Shown: positions 20,271-30,520 of the stretch, in pieces
Layout of the letters: every line of letters begins with the position of its first letter
Numbering within the stretch: position 1 is the stretch's first letter
Assembly: GCA_949316235.1 (NCBI GenBank)
Contig: OX438744.1
Span: 30,810,778 to 30,874,777, forward strand
Direction of reading: 5' to 3'
Length of the DNA stretch: 64,000 bases
From: Oegoconia quadripuncta
Taxonomy: Eukaryota > Arthropoda > Insecta > Lepidoptera > Autostichidae
Program-made: the position numbers and the translations under genes
The notes under the pieces: generated by a model
The model's input: only the letters and a program-made list of their open reading frames with translations
Databases searched by the model: none
What the model was told of the DNA's origin: nothing

Positions 20271-20595
20271 GGTCCTTACCTATGAAATTGGCGTTTTGTA
20301 TGAAGAATTTTATTAAGACTGTTTTCTCCATACAAACACTTTTGATTTTTTTTAGGGAGCGGCAAATCCAAATTTAACTAAACTTTGTGTGTATTATCGG
20401 ATAACATTAAGTTAAGTATAGACAGCATTAATTTTTTAAAAGTAACCGCTTTATAAAAGTTTCAGCGAATCTAAGAAATGATTATGGGAAGCACATGAAA
20501 AGAGCTCTGTTCAATTTTTATTTATTATGTGATTTGGCCCAGAAATTAAAAAATATTTCATGTGAAACTTTGAAATAACATTCCATTTTCTGTGT
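20271..20595 (+). mobile_element. MITE-L, right end missing
   Basis: It starts TA then GGTCCTTACCTATGAAATTG and runs through GGAGCGGCAAATCCAAATTT and TTATGGGAAGCACATGAAAA to CATTCCATTTTC. Copies at 23434-23854 and 56903-57313 keep both ends and show terminal inverted repeats GGT(C)TTTACCTATGAAATTGG-like with TA flanks, which suggests a Tc1/mariner-type origin. It is non-coding. Confidence 0.75.
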
Positions 20596-21770
20596 GAAGA
20601 AAACTAGACGAAGGTACGGGATATAGCCATGTTTGATGAAATTTGATTAAACCGGTTTGATGATATTTAGCCGTTAACACAGTTTGGTGTATTTGGATTT
20701 TCAATTGTTATTTATTTGTGTGTTAACTTAGGTAGTGCGTTGTGATGAGCAAAGATTTCCTTGTAAAAGTGCCGATGATGACCTACCACTTATTGACCGT
20801 TACTGCTGCCTGTCCCGTTTTTACGGAATATAAAAAAAAATCTATCGCTTAGCATCAACATTACCCCGGCCTTAAGAAATATTATATCTATCTAATTTTT
20901 TGTCTCACTCCGATAGCCCTTGAGAATTCCTCCGGAGATGCCTCCGTCCTTTGTCTATATCCTTAGCTTTATTGGTTGTAAGCTGAATATTTTAATCACA
21001 GAAAAACCGACTACGAATTGATAATAATAAATTAAGGACAACTAGCGTTTCCCCGCGACTTCGTCCGCATGGGATACAATGCGGCAAGTATGTTTTTCTT
21101 TAACCAATCGAAATGAAACATTCTTTTTGTTTTTCCTCTGGAATATCAAGGTTATATATTATGTAATCCGCCTAAAGTGTGTAAGTGCTCTACTAACAAA
21201 ATAATGAAAAGAAACAAAGGAGAGGCAAAGTCAAGTATTTCATGGCTCATTCAATTGATCTTGGAACAAAAGTTGTTTGTTTTAATGATATGAATTCCAT
21301 GTGAAGAGGTTTCCAGCGATTTACAAATAAGCCTGTCAAAATTCACAGTCGAAGTCCAAACATCGACAACCTTTGTATTTGAAGAAGTATCGAGTAACAT
21401 TCTTGTATAGTATGGTTTACTATACAATACTAGAATTAAAAGTACATTTAACCGATATCAAAAAAAGGAAGAGGTTTTCAATTCGATTATGTTTTTTTTC
21501 GTAAGTTTAATACACGATTTTTTTTTGTTTAAAAAGGTGTATCACTATCCTATCTAAATTCCTATCTAAATTTGGTGAAGATCTGATGATGCCTGCCGGA
21601 GATAAGGAACGAAACTTTAGTGAAGCCGTTTGTGTTGCCAATTTTAGGGGTTCAATTACTTTTTTGCAATACTAACTGTACATACGGACAGACACAGCCT
21701 CTTCTAGTTTTATCTCCTCTATTATGTATACAGAATGACGCCGCCGACAGAAAGGCTTATGAATAATATA
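20596..21770. other. Unassigned with repeat scraps
   Basis: About 20625-20680 is repeat X (TAGCCATGTTTGATGAAATT). About 21042-21100 is a Lep1-like 3' end in reverse (ACTAGCGTTTCCCCGCGACT, then TCGTCCGCATGGG). About 21463-21720 resembles a dispersed element with GGAAGAGGTTTTCAATTCG and GATAAGGAACGAAACTTTAG. No protein-like frame is present. Confidence 0.5.
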
Positions 21771-22591
21771 TTACTACTCATAATACCGACTTTTTATCTG
21801 TTTTGGCGTTTAGCCTTTTTTCTTTAGCCCCGTTATCGGTGGCTGATGACATCGATAACTTGTATAATAAATTTATGGCATTTTAATAACAGCACTTTGT
21901 CGTGAATTAACATTAATGTATGGCATTAAATACTTGCTTTATCTAAACATCATTAATAATATATTTCGACTGTTGATTATGTGTGGAGGAGTAATGGCGT
22001 GTTTTGGTGACAGAAGCTATGGATATTGCCATGTATAGTATACTTACACATTCTTATACAGTAAACAATAATCCGATCGGATTTTTCTTACTCTTCATTG
22101 TCATAGCTTCACATCTTATGTCATGATTGTAGCAATAAAACCCCACACCAAAAAAACGATACTTGGTCGTCATTTCAGCTCGTTGGAGGGTGTAATGGCT
22201 TGTTGTTACTGAAGCCTATTGCGATACCAATTAAAGGATGCTACCGCCATTCCATCCTCGTATTACTTGGCGCGGGGAGGATGCCACCCAGGATGACAAA
22301 CCGAACATTTTGGCTCAATGCAAACTGACAAGAACTGATAAATGGAATTCCCTTGCGGCGTTTGTTTTTCCAATAAGGATGAACATTTTTTGATACCGCA
22401 TGCTTCGTATTCAATGAGACTGTGGTCAAGCGCTTTCAGTCCAAAAGAAACAATTCATGGGAAATATTCTTTCGTTACGTCATTGTCAATTTACCTCGTC
22501 GGAGGACATTATGGCGTCTTTTAGTTACGGTGGTCAAGAGAAGGATACCTCTGGATATTGCCAGTAAAGCTATAGAATTCGAAATGAAAAA
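21771..22591. other. Unassigned, with three diverged copies of a short motif
   Basis: At about 21987, 22187 and 22502 a GAGGA(N)TAATGGCGT-like segment recurs, twice followed within 60 bp by GGATATTGCCA. No gene is recognised. At 22592-22634 CACCAAAAGGGTCACAGATG and CGTTGCCGGCCTTTGAGGAA is a scrap of LINE-D. Confidence 0.45.
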
Positions 22592-22634
22592 CACCAAAAG
22601 GGTCACAGATGCGTTGCCGGCCTTTGAGGAAGGT

Positions 22635-22855
22635 GAATTATTATAAACGCGAAAGTTTGGATGTTTGTTTGTATATTTGTTTGTTGCTCGATCACGGTGA
22701 AACGGATGGACGGATTGGATGAAATTTGGTATATAGGTAGAACATACCCTGGATTAAGACAGGATATTTTTTATCCCGATTCCCACGGGAAAAACAAATT
22801 TCAGCGATAAAGTCATCCACGCAGGCGAAACCGCGGAAATGCACAATCAAAGTCG
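22635..22855 (+). mobile_element. Lep1-like Helitron, decayed 3' end
   Basis: It starts ATTATTATAAACGCGAAAGT and contains GCTCGATCACGGTGAAACGG, GGATTGGATGAAATTTGGTA, CTGGATTAAGACAGGATATT and CCACGCAGGCGAAACCGCGG. The terminal CTAG is not preserved. Confidence 0.7.
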
Positions 22856-23433
22856 TCAAAGATGTTTGGCGTCTCCATCTTTGGAAGGTTAATCAGATTC
22901 TGCCTCACATTACTTCAAGGTAGCTCTTTAAATAGAGAAGTTTACGTTATCCTTGCTATAGTCTCAAACCCCCAATATATCTCACAAATTATACGACAAA
23001 CTATGTAAATCCACGGCTACTAGAATTCACCAATTATAGCTCGTTTTGGCGTAGTGATGGCAAAAACGCATCTTGGTTGACATTCGGACATTTGAGTGTA
23101 CATCAGTTTGAGGAACCGGATCAGTAAATTGTTTTATTTGGAACGTTCCGGGGATAAGTAAATAAGATTTATTGACTTAGTTTCAAGACAAGAAATTACT
23201 TTCTTTTCAACCGTTAATTTTAAAAGTTTAATGCTATGTTGTTTCGGCACTCAAATAGAACGGATGCAAGCCGTCTCTTACCGTGGTCGTAAAAGGCTAC
23301 TAAGGGATTTCCACTAAAAAACATCTATACATCGTTTCAACGGCAATGGGCTAACCCTCTGTCACGTGTGCATTTCTGTATATTTCATAAGGTGAAACAT
23401 GGATGTTGTTTCAAGGATCAAACTCTTAATATT
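22856..23433. other. Unassigned, with a repeat scrap
   Basis: About 23272-23375 (GTCGTAAAAGGCTACTAAGG, then CAACGGCAATGGGCTAACCC) matches 30910-30995 and so belongs to an interspersed repeat. Nothing else is recognised. Confidence 0.45.
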
Positions 23434-23854
23434 GGGTCTTTACCTATTAAATTGGAGTTTTTTTCTTCGTCAATCATATGTACCAATTCCTGCGATTTTC
23501 AAAGCTATATCCAAATTTGTTTTTTATTTGGAAAATGGAATATTATTTCAAGGTTTCACATGAAATATTTTTTGATTTCTGGGCTAAATCACATTATAAA
23601 AAAAATTTGAACAGAGCTCTTTTCATGTGCTTCCCATAATCATTTCTTAGATTCGCTGAAACTTTTATAAAGCGGTTACTTTTAAAAATTAACGCTGCCT
23701 ATACTTAACTTAATGTTATCCGATAATACACACAAAGTTTAGCTAAATTTGGATTTGCCGTTCCCAAAAATAAAATCAAAAATATTTGTATGGAGAAAAC
23801 AGTCATACCTAATGAAATTCTTTATACAAAACGCCAATTTCATAGGTAAATCTA
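23434..23854 (-). mobile_element. MITE-L, both ends present
   Basis: The ends are inverted: GGTCTTTACCTATTAAATTG at the left, CCAATTTCATAGGTAAATCT at the right. The interior is the reverse complement of the copies at 20271 and 56903, sharing TTTTCATGTGCTTCCCATAA. About 420 bp, non-coding. Confidence 0.8.
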
Positions 23855-24052
23855 ATATAGGATCTAATATTTAGAACACCCAAAACACTATTGTTTGGGA
23901 TATCTATGACTACTCCATTTGAGATATAGGTTATGTTTGTACGTTAAAATTATATAATTAGGTATATAATGTTTTTCGTACGTGATCTTTGGCAGCATAG
24001 CGATCGAAGATCAAGTTGTGTTAGTATTAGGAAATATTTGATTTAAGACAGT

Positions 24053-24212
24053 GATGTCGATTCGGATGTACACCAACTAAACTAAACTAAACTAAACTAA
24101 AACCAGTTTTAAAGTAGTACTGTCTCTTTCTCCTTGGAACAGTGCGATGCGACGGCATCACTCCAAAACTGGTTTTAGTTTAGTTTGGGTGGTGTATAGC
24201 CGAGTCGACACC
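24053..24212. mobile_element. MITE-K, empty (no SINE)
   Basis: Terminal inverted repeats are TGTCGATTCGGATGTACACC and GGTGTATAGCCGAGTCGACA. Next to the left end is a run of AAACT units, then AACCAGTTTT. Near the right end AAAACTGGTTTTAGTTTAGT completes an inner palindrome. The core holds CTGTCTCTTTCTCCTTGGAA and GCGATGCGACGGCATCACTC. CAGTGA at about 24049 and 24212 is a candidate target duplication. Confidence 0.75.
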
Positions 24213-24264
24213 AGTGACGTAGATAGACTTTTAAGAATAAGTGACCTCATTCGCACTACACACA

Positions 24265-24345
24265 AACCTTTACAGGTTTTCCTGGGCGTCTTATAGTGAT
24301 GATTGTTCAAATAATGTTCTATGGATAAATAAATTAAAAAAAAAA
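24265..24345 (+). mobile_element. Repeat U, 3' end
   Basis: Contains TTTTCCTGGGCGTCTTATAG and TTCAAATAATGTTCTATGGA followed by TAAATAAATT and poly-A. Inverse copies are at 35849-35945 and 39680-39740, so it is a retroelement tail of unknown parent. Confidence 0.65.
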
Positions 24346-24397
24346 AGCATTGAAAGATGCAATCTTTGCATGAATTTAGAATTATCTAATTGACAAT

Positions 24398-24786
24398 GGT
24401 GTCGATTTGGATGTACACCAACTTTTTTTTTTTATGCACAAATACTTGACCTCAATCAATAATGCTATTAACATTGCTGTTTGGCGGCAGATTTAGATAA
24501 GATGGTGGTAGCTAGCCAAGCGGACATTTAAAATGCCCTACCACCAACCAAACCGAGTACTTAAACATGTACCCCGCTGGGGATCGAACCCGCGACCTCC
24601 GAATCGTAAACCAATGTTGTTTACATTCAGCCACGGAGGCGGCTAACGGAGGGAACTAAACTAAACTAAACTAAAACCAGTTTTGAAGTAGTACTCTCTC
24701 TTTCTCCCTGGAACAGTACGATGCGACGGCATCACTCCAAAACTGGTTTTAGTTTAGTTTAGTTGGTGTACATCCGAATTGACTCC
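24398..24786. mobile_element. MITE-K carrying an inserted SINE-1
   Basis: Outer inverted repeats GGTGTCGATTTGGATGTACA and TGTACATCCGAATTGACTCC belong to MITE-K. After the left repeat a minus-strand SINE-1 (24424-24642) is inserted, followed by CTAACGGAGGG and then the AAACT run and palindromic core. AACT at both junctions is a possible target duplication. A second copy of this composite lies inverted at 36264-36666. Confidence 0.85.
24424..24642 (-). mobile_element. SINE-1 with internal deletion, nested in MITE-K
   Basis: Tail TTTTATGCACAAATACTTGA, then TCAATCAATAATGCTATTAA. The section from TGTTAAGTGAAGATGAGGTC to the CCGGAACACAACA block is deleted. The head is intact to GCCACGGAGGCGG. The copy at 36413 has the same deletion. 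Confidence 0.9.
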
Positions 24787-25206
24787 AATATCTGCCGCAT
24801 GGCAATTTGGTAATTTCTATAATGTTTGCACCTTTTTCCAATTGTTCAGAAACATTCGTTTCATTCGTTCATAGTTTTCCGTCTCTCATCATGCCTACTC
24901 GCTCGATCGGTGTTCCACTGCAAATTTGTGCGGTTCGAATCATTAGTTCGAAGATTCAGAACATTGAGCCAGTTCCGCAAAAACACACGACTATCAACAA
25001 TTAATATGTATGCCGCATATAAATTGCAAATGAAATTATGTAAAGTTACCCATAGGGCATGGTCCAGATGCCTACATCTATTTAATTTGATTGGGAGCAT
25101 TGCTTGTTTATTTTGTGGTTATAGTTAGTGAGTTATAGAATACCTACTTCACATTACGATGACAGGCTAAAGCCTTAATAAATAAAGTACCTGTAAGTTT
25201 ACTGCT
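24787..25206. other. Unassigned sequence
   Basis: No repeat recognised. Overlapping frames of 65-100 codons on both strands have no domain, so I do not call a gene. Confidence 0.4.
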
Positions 25207-25325
25207 TTATACATACATACATAATGTCACGCCTGTATCCCGTAGGGTTAGGCAAAGACCACAGACTTCCACTTGCTACGATCCTGACACACCTCTTCTG
25301 CTTCCTTCACTCTCATAAGGTTAAG
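25207..25325 (-). mobile_element. LINE-F 3' UTR fragment
   Basis: TACATACATACATAATGTCA, CGCCTGTATCCCGTAGGGTT and CTTCCACTTGCTACGATCCT, matching the 3' end at 12868-12970. No coding part remains. Confidence 0.85.
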
Positions 25326-25525
25326 CCTGCTTTATCTTTACTGCTTTATATTGTTTGTTTTTACATAATGGGTGTTCAATACTATCTCTTCTTATCGAAT
25401 CAATAGTCAAAAGTTTGCTACATCTGTGGGTTTACTCGTGTAGACCCTCCAGCGTTCAAGGTCAGAGAAACCAGACCGAATGAATTAAGAATTCACTTCT
25501 TCTTCTTTTCGTGTCGACGCAAGTT

Positions 25526-25805
25526 TCAAATTTTATTGGACCAAAACTTAGCCACTCTAACAGCACTGTCTGTGGCGTTAAGGAGGTCATCAAAGGTGCA
25601 TCTGTCAGGACACGCGGGGCAAGACAATACGTGATCCATTGTCTGTGGGGAGACTCCGCCCTCGCATCGATCACTCCCGCCATCGGAGAAGCCCCACCTG
25701 CACAGATTATCTTTGCTGCGGCCAACCTGAGTTCGAAGCCGATTTAAGGATTTTCATGTTGGCCATGGCAAATAGGGTCCAGGAGGAAGAGAGAGACTCC
25801 TCGAG
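25526..25805 (-). pseudogene. LINE-N C-terminus with one nonsense codon
   Basis: On the minus strand the frame reads WPT, a stop, then KSLNRLRTQVGRSKDNLCRW, GFSDGGSDRC, GVSPQTMDHVLSCPACPDRC and TFDDLLNATDSAVRVAKFWS before TGA (25526-25528). This is clearly the family of 12476-12702 and shows the RNase H-like LINE end in nearly intact form. The internal TGA at 25754-25756 replaces an expected Trp. Upstream sequence to about 25925 is GC-richer and probably more of the same element. Confidence 0.8.
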
Positions 25806-26671
25806 CGGGAGGAACGACGCAAGAGAGTATCTTTGCTGCCACAGGCTGCAGCAAGCATCCGAAGCCACACCTTGTACGGGAGCAACGCACTTTAAAAAGT
25901 TATTACGACTCTGTCGTATTCACTGAGCTGCCGATACTAAACCTTAAAGCATGAATATGCTCACAGAATTGTGAGCTCCGACGTAGAATAGTACCATCCT
26001 ATTTTGTCGGAATCATAAAAAGGAAACGGATGGATTCTTTACTACAGCGGACGGAGAGGTTCCGGAGTTTAGGAGGAAATTCCGCCATTGTTAAAGCTTA
26101 TTATTCAATCAGTAGAATTGTATAGGATTAGGATAGGCGGAGACGGAGCGCAGACTGAGCAGCGATTCTCACGCAAATGTGAAAGTGACAGACATACTTA
26201 TGTACGTGGAGAAGCGCTGTCCAGGTCGTTATCTGGAAAAGGCCGGCTCGGTGACTGTACTCGGGGCGCTCGGGAGCAAACCAGGTTCCGCTGCTTTGCA
26301 AATATCGCTGTCGCGCAAGGTTGGTTGCCCACGTCACGATTTTGGCACGCACCGCTCGTGCCCCCGCAGTGGCCATCGCACCACGAGAGCAGGTCGAGCG
26401 TTCACAGGCCCGCGCACACACGGCCGTCACCATTATCATGGCTCCTAACAATCTACGATGCCAAGGTGATTGGGAACCAAGTCTCCCATGAAAACAAACA
26501 TTGCATAAGAATAGGGACTCATCATAACAAATCAATTGTATCCAAATTCGATGGCCTAAATACATGTCCATGCTTGTCAACGGAATTGACATTTGTAGGT
26601 TCAAGAAGTGTGTGACGTGATGATATCGTTCTCAGATTTATTTTCCATCAACAGCCTATAAGTCCACTCTT
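25806..26671. other. Unassigned, with a GC- and CpG-rich island
   Basis: About 26130-26450 is far richer in GC and CpG than anything around it and is free of recognised repeats. Long frames overlap on both strands: 175 codons at 26088-26615 (plus) and 158 codons at 26128-26604 (minus). Neither has a recognisable domain, signal peptide or repeat. High GC removes stop codons, so both can be open by chance. On the minus strand GCTCAGTCTGCG near 26145-26160 contains the arthropod initiator core TCAGT, so a promoter or first exon is conceivable. I do not assign a gene. Confidence 0.35.
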
Positions 26672-26902
26672 AAAAGAAAGAAAGAAAAATTTATTTAAAG
26701 CCATCTCATGAACAAACAATCAGGTACAAATATTGCACAGTCGAGACACATGCAAAAAATAACATTGTGTTTGCCATCTAATTGTCGGTGTCGCAAGGTG
26801 GAGTCAACAAGGTCTCCAACTCAGCATGGACATAACTCTCCCATGGCGCAATGTAGAACACTTGCCATAGGGTTGCCCCAATCATCACGCTTGGCAGGCC
26901 GG
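26672..26902 (-). mobile_element. LINE 3' UTR fragment
   Basis: AAAGAAAGAAAGAAAAATTT at the left followed by TTTAAAGCCATCTCATGAAC looks like a reversed tail. The body (CAAGGTGGAGTCAACAAGGT, TAACTCTCCCATGGCGCAAT) has no stable frame. It runs up to the poly-T tail of LINE-B. Parent family uncertain. Confidence 0.45.
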
Positions 26903-27113
26903 TTTTTTTTATGATTGACTGGATTCGCGTTTGACCACAATCTGACCTGATGGAAAGTGACGATGTGGTCGAAGATGAAGCACGCGATCCCAGCAAATGC
27001 CTATTCACTCTGCTCTTAAAGATCCCAAGGTTGTAGGTCTCAGGAAAGACTGACGCCGGGAGTTCCATGCCGTTTGGCATCAATTTTGGGAGCATCTCAT
27101 GAATGACGCAGCT
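26903..27113 (-). pseudogene. LINE-B reverse-transcriptase C-terminus
   Basis: A poly-T at 26903-26910 marks the 3' tail on the minus strand. The minus-strand frame reads ELPASVFPETYNLGIFKSRV, then NRHLLGSRAS and a Ser/Thr-rich end with SDCGQTRIQSI. The pattern LP-VFP-YNL-FK-VN-HL is the usual C-terminal end of insect non-LTR retrotransposon ORF2. Only the last 70 or so residues survive. Tail scraps of the family recur at 33921, 40811, 46809 and 61965. Confidence 0.75.
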
Positions 27114-28459
27114 GTCTGTTTTTGGGATTTACTGTTGAACTCGTAATCCCTTTTGTGTGTTTTGTGTTTCGTGTACTTTTACGACACCCATGGTAAGACA
27201 CAGGTTGGTCCTATTCTCCTTCGCCAGGTATTAAATCCACTTAATAAATCCACCAGTAAGAGTTTCTATGAAATATAACTTGTCCATCAGATCCTAATAG
27301 CACCTTGGGAGGTTTATAAATAACTTGTTCTGATTCAGCACTCAAGTCTTAACACAAATTATTCATCCTATCGAGGCTGCCTGTATCAATCGATAACTCA
27401 TTGCATATTCACATTTTAAATCAGCCCGTACTCAATAAGAATGGGGATATATGGGGCGCAATATCGCCACGAGTCTCCAATTTGGGTGTCTTGGTAGATT
27501 TCGTTTTTGTATTGATAAGATGGTAACGAACTTCATCTACTGGTAGCTTGTATCTTTACCATAAGGGGTGCCTGGAAGAGGTCGCTGTTAGCGATAAGGC
27601 CGCTTTTTTGTGCGATTAATGATGTACGCTGTATTCTTCATGTAGCTTTTGTTAATTGTGCAATAAAGAGTATTTGATTGATTGATTTTATCATACATCT
27701 AACGTTGAAATGAATGCTTGAAATTTGAAGTGAAGTGATAACCCGTTGTGCAAATAACAATAAATTGAAAATATAGAAAACCATCTAGAGACATTGATGT
27801 CGAAGGCAAAAACATCAAATTCTAGAGAGAATGACTATACAACTAGATACTTAAGTATCTAGTTGTTGGTTAACCAACTGCGTTAAAATTCTCGATTTCT
27901 CGCATTGCCTCAAATAAAAACCGTATTCAAGACCGTACAGAGGACACAGCGAAATTTACAACACTCCTCTTTTTCCGTCGGGGTTTAAAAAGAAAACTGT
28001 AATAATTTCTGTCTCGTATGTTTTAACCAGTCACCAGACGTCTGCGAGGCGTCTCAGTCCACACAATAGTGATGATAATGAAACATGCATTGCCGGTTGC
28101 CGGGCCTTTTGTATCCCCACCACACGCGGCACCCAATCACAGCGCCTTTGAAAACGGCTCCCGGCTTATTAAATTTTGAATTTAGATCTCCTGCGATTTT
28201 ATTTTATAGCGGTCTTAAATTATCAGAAATGAAGCATTTTGCTGACAATAGTAAAAAATTTCGAATTCAATTTACTGTATTGGAATTTAAATGAAGTTAT
28301 TCGTCTTTTAACCCTAAATCTGATTTAAAATAAGAATTTATTCTTGTGATCGTTGTGATTCCAATCTGTATAAAGCTGCTTATTCGTCGTAAAGACAAAA
28401 TGTCGTCAGCGCATATTTCATTTGCCTAATATTTCGAGCGAAGTGCTACGTCGCCAGGC

Positions 28460-28463
<4 letters not shown>
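27114..28463. other. Mostly unassigned, with LINE tails and a palindrome
   Basis: About 27600-27690 (CGATTAATGATGTACGCTGT, then TGCAATAAAGAGTATTTGAT, TGATTGATT) is a LINE tail that matches 11023-11080 inversely. About 27690-27745 (ACGTTGAAATGAATGCTTGA) is the LINE-P end. A perfect palindrome lies at 27840-27865. The remainder is unrecognised. Confidence 0.45.
27840..27865. repeat. Perfect 26-bp palindrome
   Basis: CAACTAGATACTT is followed without a spacer by its exact reverse complement AAGTATCTAGTTG. Confidence 0.95.

Positions 28464-28503
<40 letters not shown>
28464..28503 (+). repeat. AAT trinucleotide microsatellite
   Basis: About 13 uninterrupted AAT units. Such runs are common as tails of LINE and SINE copies, but no clear element adjoins it on either side. 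Confidence 0.95.
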
Positions 28504-28864
28504 GGTATTTATTCATCACAAACAGGAAAACACAAGCATACATAGAATCGAGAATGGGTAGGGACTCAGTAGTGTTGCTGATTTTCAGTCCCCCCCTGCA
28601 GAGTAGTTGCTGCCACCAAAGAAAGTATGGGCGACTTTCCAATGGCTAACAATTTTTTATTTTTGTTTTTATGCTTAGCCGTGGCTCTGGACAATGTAGA
28701 AATTAAATTAAAATGTAAGAAATAAGAAGGCCCATCTGCTAGCGCCATCTTTACCTTACCAAGCAATCGATAGCACGATGTCGCCCAACGTCTACGGCGA
28801 CAGGTGTAGCAGGGCATTGTCTACTACTGATTACGAGGCTTAATACTCATTATCACATCAGCCA
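28504..28864. other. Unassigned sequence
   Basis: No gene is recognised. An 83-codon minus-strand frame (28566-28817) has no domain. It may be the degraded 3' part of a LINE, because an RTE-type tail follows. Confidence 0.35.
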
Positions 28865-28985
28865 CAAGACGTCCACTACTGAACATAGGCCTCCCCCGTA
28901 GAATTCCATACTTATCGGTTGGAAGAGGCCTACATCCAGCATTTACCGCGACCGATTAGGCCGTCTATCCACTTAAAACTGTGAC
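28865..28985 (-). mobile_element. RTE-type LINE 3' tail fragment
   Basis: AAGACGTCCACTACTGAACA, TAGGCCTCCCCCGTAGAATT and ACCGATTAGGCCGTCTATCC. The same block appears, better preserved, at 35180-35215 in LINE-E and in the opposite sense at 32330-32380. Only the UTR and the last codons are represented. Confidence 0.65.
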
Positions 28986-29096
28986 TGTTCTAAATACTGG
29001 GTGTCCATGTGAGCTTGGGTCTAGAACATGACTATCGTTCTATTTCAGTATACTCCACAAATAGGACAACTTTAGTAAAAAAAAAACTAAAGATTT

Positions 29097-29168
29097 CTCC
29101 AAAGTTGCTCAGTGTGGAACTATATGGCGCTGTGTGCATGTGCAAAGCTATTTATATATTACTTATTA
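29097..29168 (+). mobile_element. SINE-2 tail scrap
   Basis: AGTTGCTCAGTGTGGAACTA, TATGGCGCTGTGTGCATGTG, then an AT-rich tail. It abuts the SINE-1 at 29170. Confidence 0.75.
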
Positions 29169-29169
29169 A

Positions 29170-29469
29170 GTCCGCCTCTGTGGCTCAATGTAAACAACAT
29201 AAGGTTCAGGTCATTTGTTCGATTCCCAGCGGGGTACATACTCGTATTAAGTACTAATTTTGGTTGATGGTAGGGCATTTTGAAATATCTGCCTAGCCAG
29301 CTACCACCGTCATATCCAAGTCTACCACCAAGCAGCAACAATTACGGCTATTTCTGATAACGTAAATGAGTAGGAGGTTCCCGGTGAACGCGCTACCAAC
29401 TTCGGCCTCACCTTCACTTAACATGAGATTTGATTGAGGTCAAGAGTTAACCTGTTATGCATAAAAAAC
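29170..29469 (+). mobile_element. SINE-1, strongly diverged full-length copy
   Basis: The head starts at TCCGCCTCTGTGGCTCAATG with B box GTTCGATTCCCAGCGGGGTA. The body differs from other copies by many substitutions and small indels (for example GGTGAACGCGCTACCAACTT), so it is an older insertion. It ends at TTATGCATAAAAAAC. Confidence 0.85.
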
Positions 29470-29884
29470 AAAGTCTAACACTTAATAATTTTGTCTGTGG
29501 AATTTTAAAACCGTAGAAAAGTTGTTCCTTTTAAAGGCTATAGAATAAAAATGTCTGCTCCGGAAAGCCTATTCAAAGACACCTTGTATATGTATAACAT
29601 GACGCACTTTTCCACTAATATACCCATGACGTCACCATATTATATTTCCAAGGACTCGTATTAATCCTCCTATATCTCGAATAGTTCCCTCAACAATTAG
29701 ATCAATAATCCAGATATAGTTCCACAAGTCACTACGTGTCAAATGATAGCGTCTATTCACAGCGTAATCCTAGGCAGATTAAACATGGCCGTTTCAGCCA
29801 TACGGCTACGATAGATAGGTCTATGTATATCTGATCTAAAGTGTATCTTATTTTTCAGATATTGGTTTGTAAAAGATCATGCCA
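29470..29884. other. Unassigned sequence
   Basis: Nothing recognised. TGACGTCA-like ATGACGTCACC occurs at about 29625. Confidence 0.4.
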
Positions 29885-30520
29885 AAACAACATTAGCAAA
29901 AAAAGGTTATTACAAAATTGCTTCGACCAGCACCCAAAAATTATAAAATTTTATTGGTTGTTTTTTATTTTATGCACAACGGGTTTGTACTTGACCTCAA
30001 TCACACCTGATGTTAAGTGAAGATGAGGTCGAAGGTGGAAGCGTACTGACCCGGAAACCCCAACACATTTGGGGGACTATCTTATCTCTGACAACCGAAA
30101 CACAACAATGCTATTAACATTGTTGCTTGGCGGCAGATTTAGATAGTGGTAGCTAGCCAGGCGGAGATTTAAAATGCCCTACCACCAACCAAATCGAGTA
30201 CTTAAACATCCCCGCTGGAGATCGAACCCGCGACCTCCGAATCGTAAACCCAACGTTGAGCCCCGGAGGCGGTTTACTTTTACTTTTTAAACGACGTCAA
30301 AAAAGGAGGAGGTTCTGTATTCGGGGCGTATTTTTTTTTTTTTATGTATGTTATATTAAAAAGAATGGACAACAATGATCCTTTGAGTTTCTTGCGACGC
30401 TTCTTTTACCACAGATGATTTCCCTTTCCGAAGCGATAGTAGCTTGGACATACTGACTGACAGATGAATGCAATTAGCCCTTTTATATCCAGTAGAAGTT
30501 CCAGTTGAAGAAGTGGCTTC
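29885..30520 (+). mobile_element. LINE-P 3' end split by SINE-1
   Basis: The left part (AAGGTTATTACAAAATTGCT, CACCCAAAAATTATAAAATT) equals 5610-5700. After the SINE-1 at 29961-30272, LINE-P sequence resumes at about 30360 with TCCTTTGAGTTTCTTGCGAC and GATTTCCCTTTCCGAAGCGA. Between them lies GTCAAAAAAGGAGGAGGTTC plus a poly-T, a scrap of yet another dispersed repeat. Confidence 0.65.
29961..30272 (-). mobile_element. SINE-1 inserted in LINE-P tail
   Basis: Near full-length minus-strand copy from TTTTTTATTTTATGCACAAC to TTGAGCCCCGGAGGCGG. The TACATG box next to the B box is shortened and the GTTTACATT part of the head is deleted. Confidence 0.9.

Noticed and set aside
28464..28503. Trinucleotide run as a coding Asn/Ile/Tyr repeat
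   Set aside because: No surrounding protein-like frame; it is an ordinary microsatellite.
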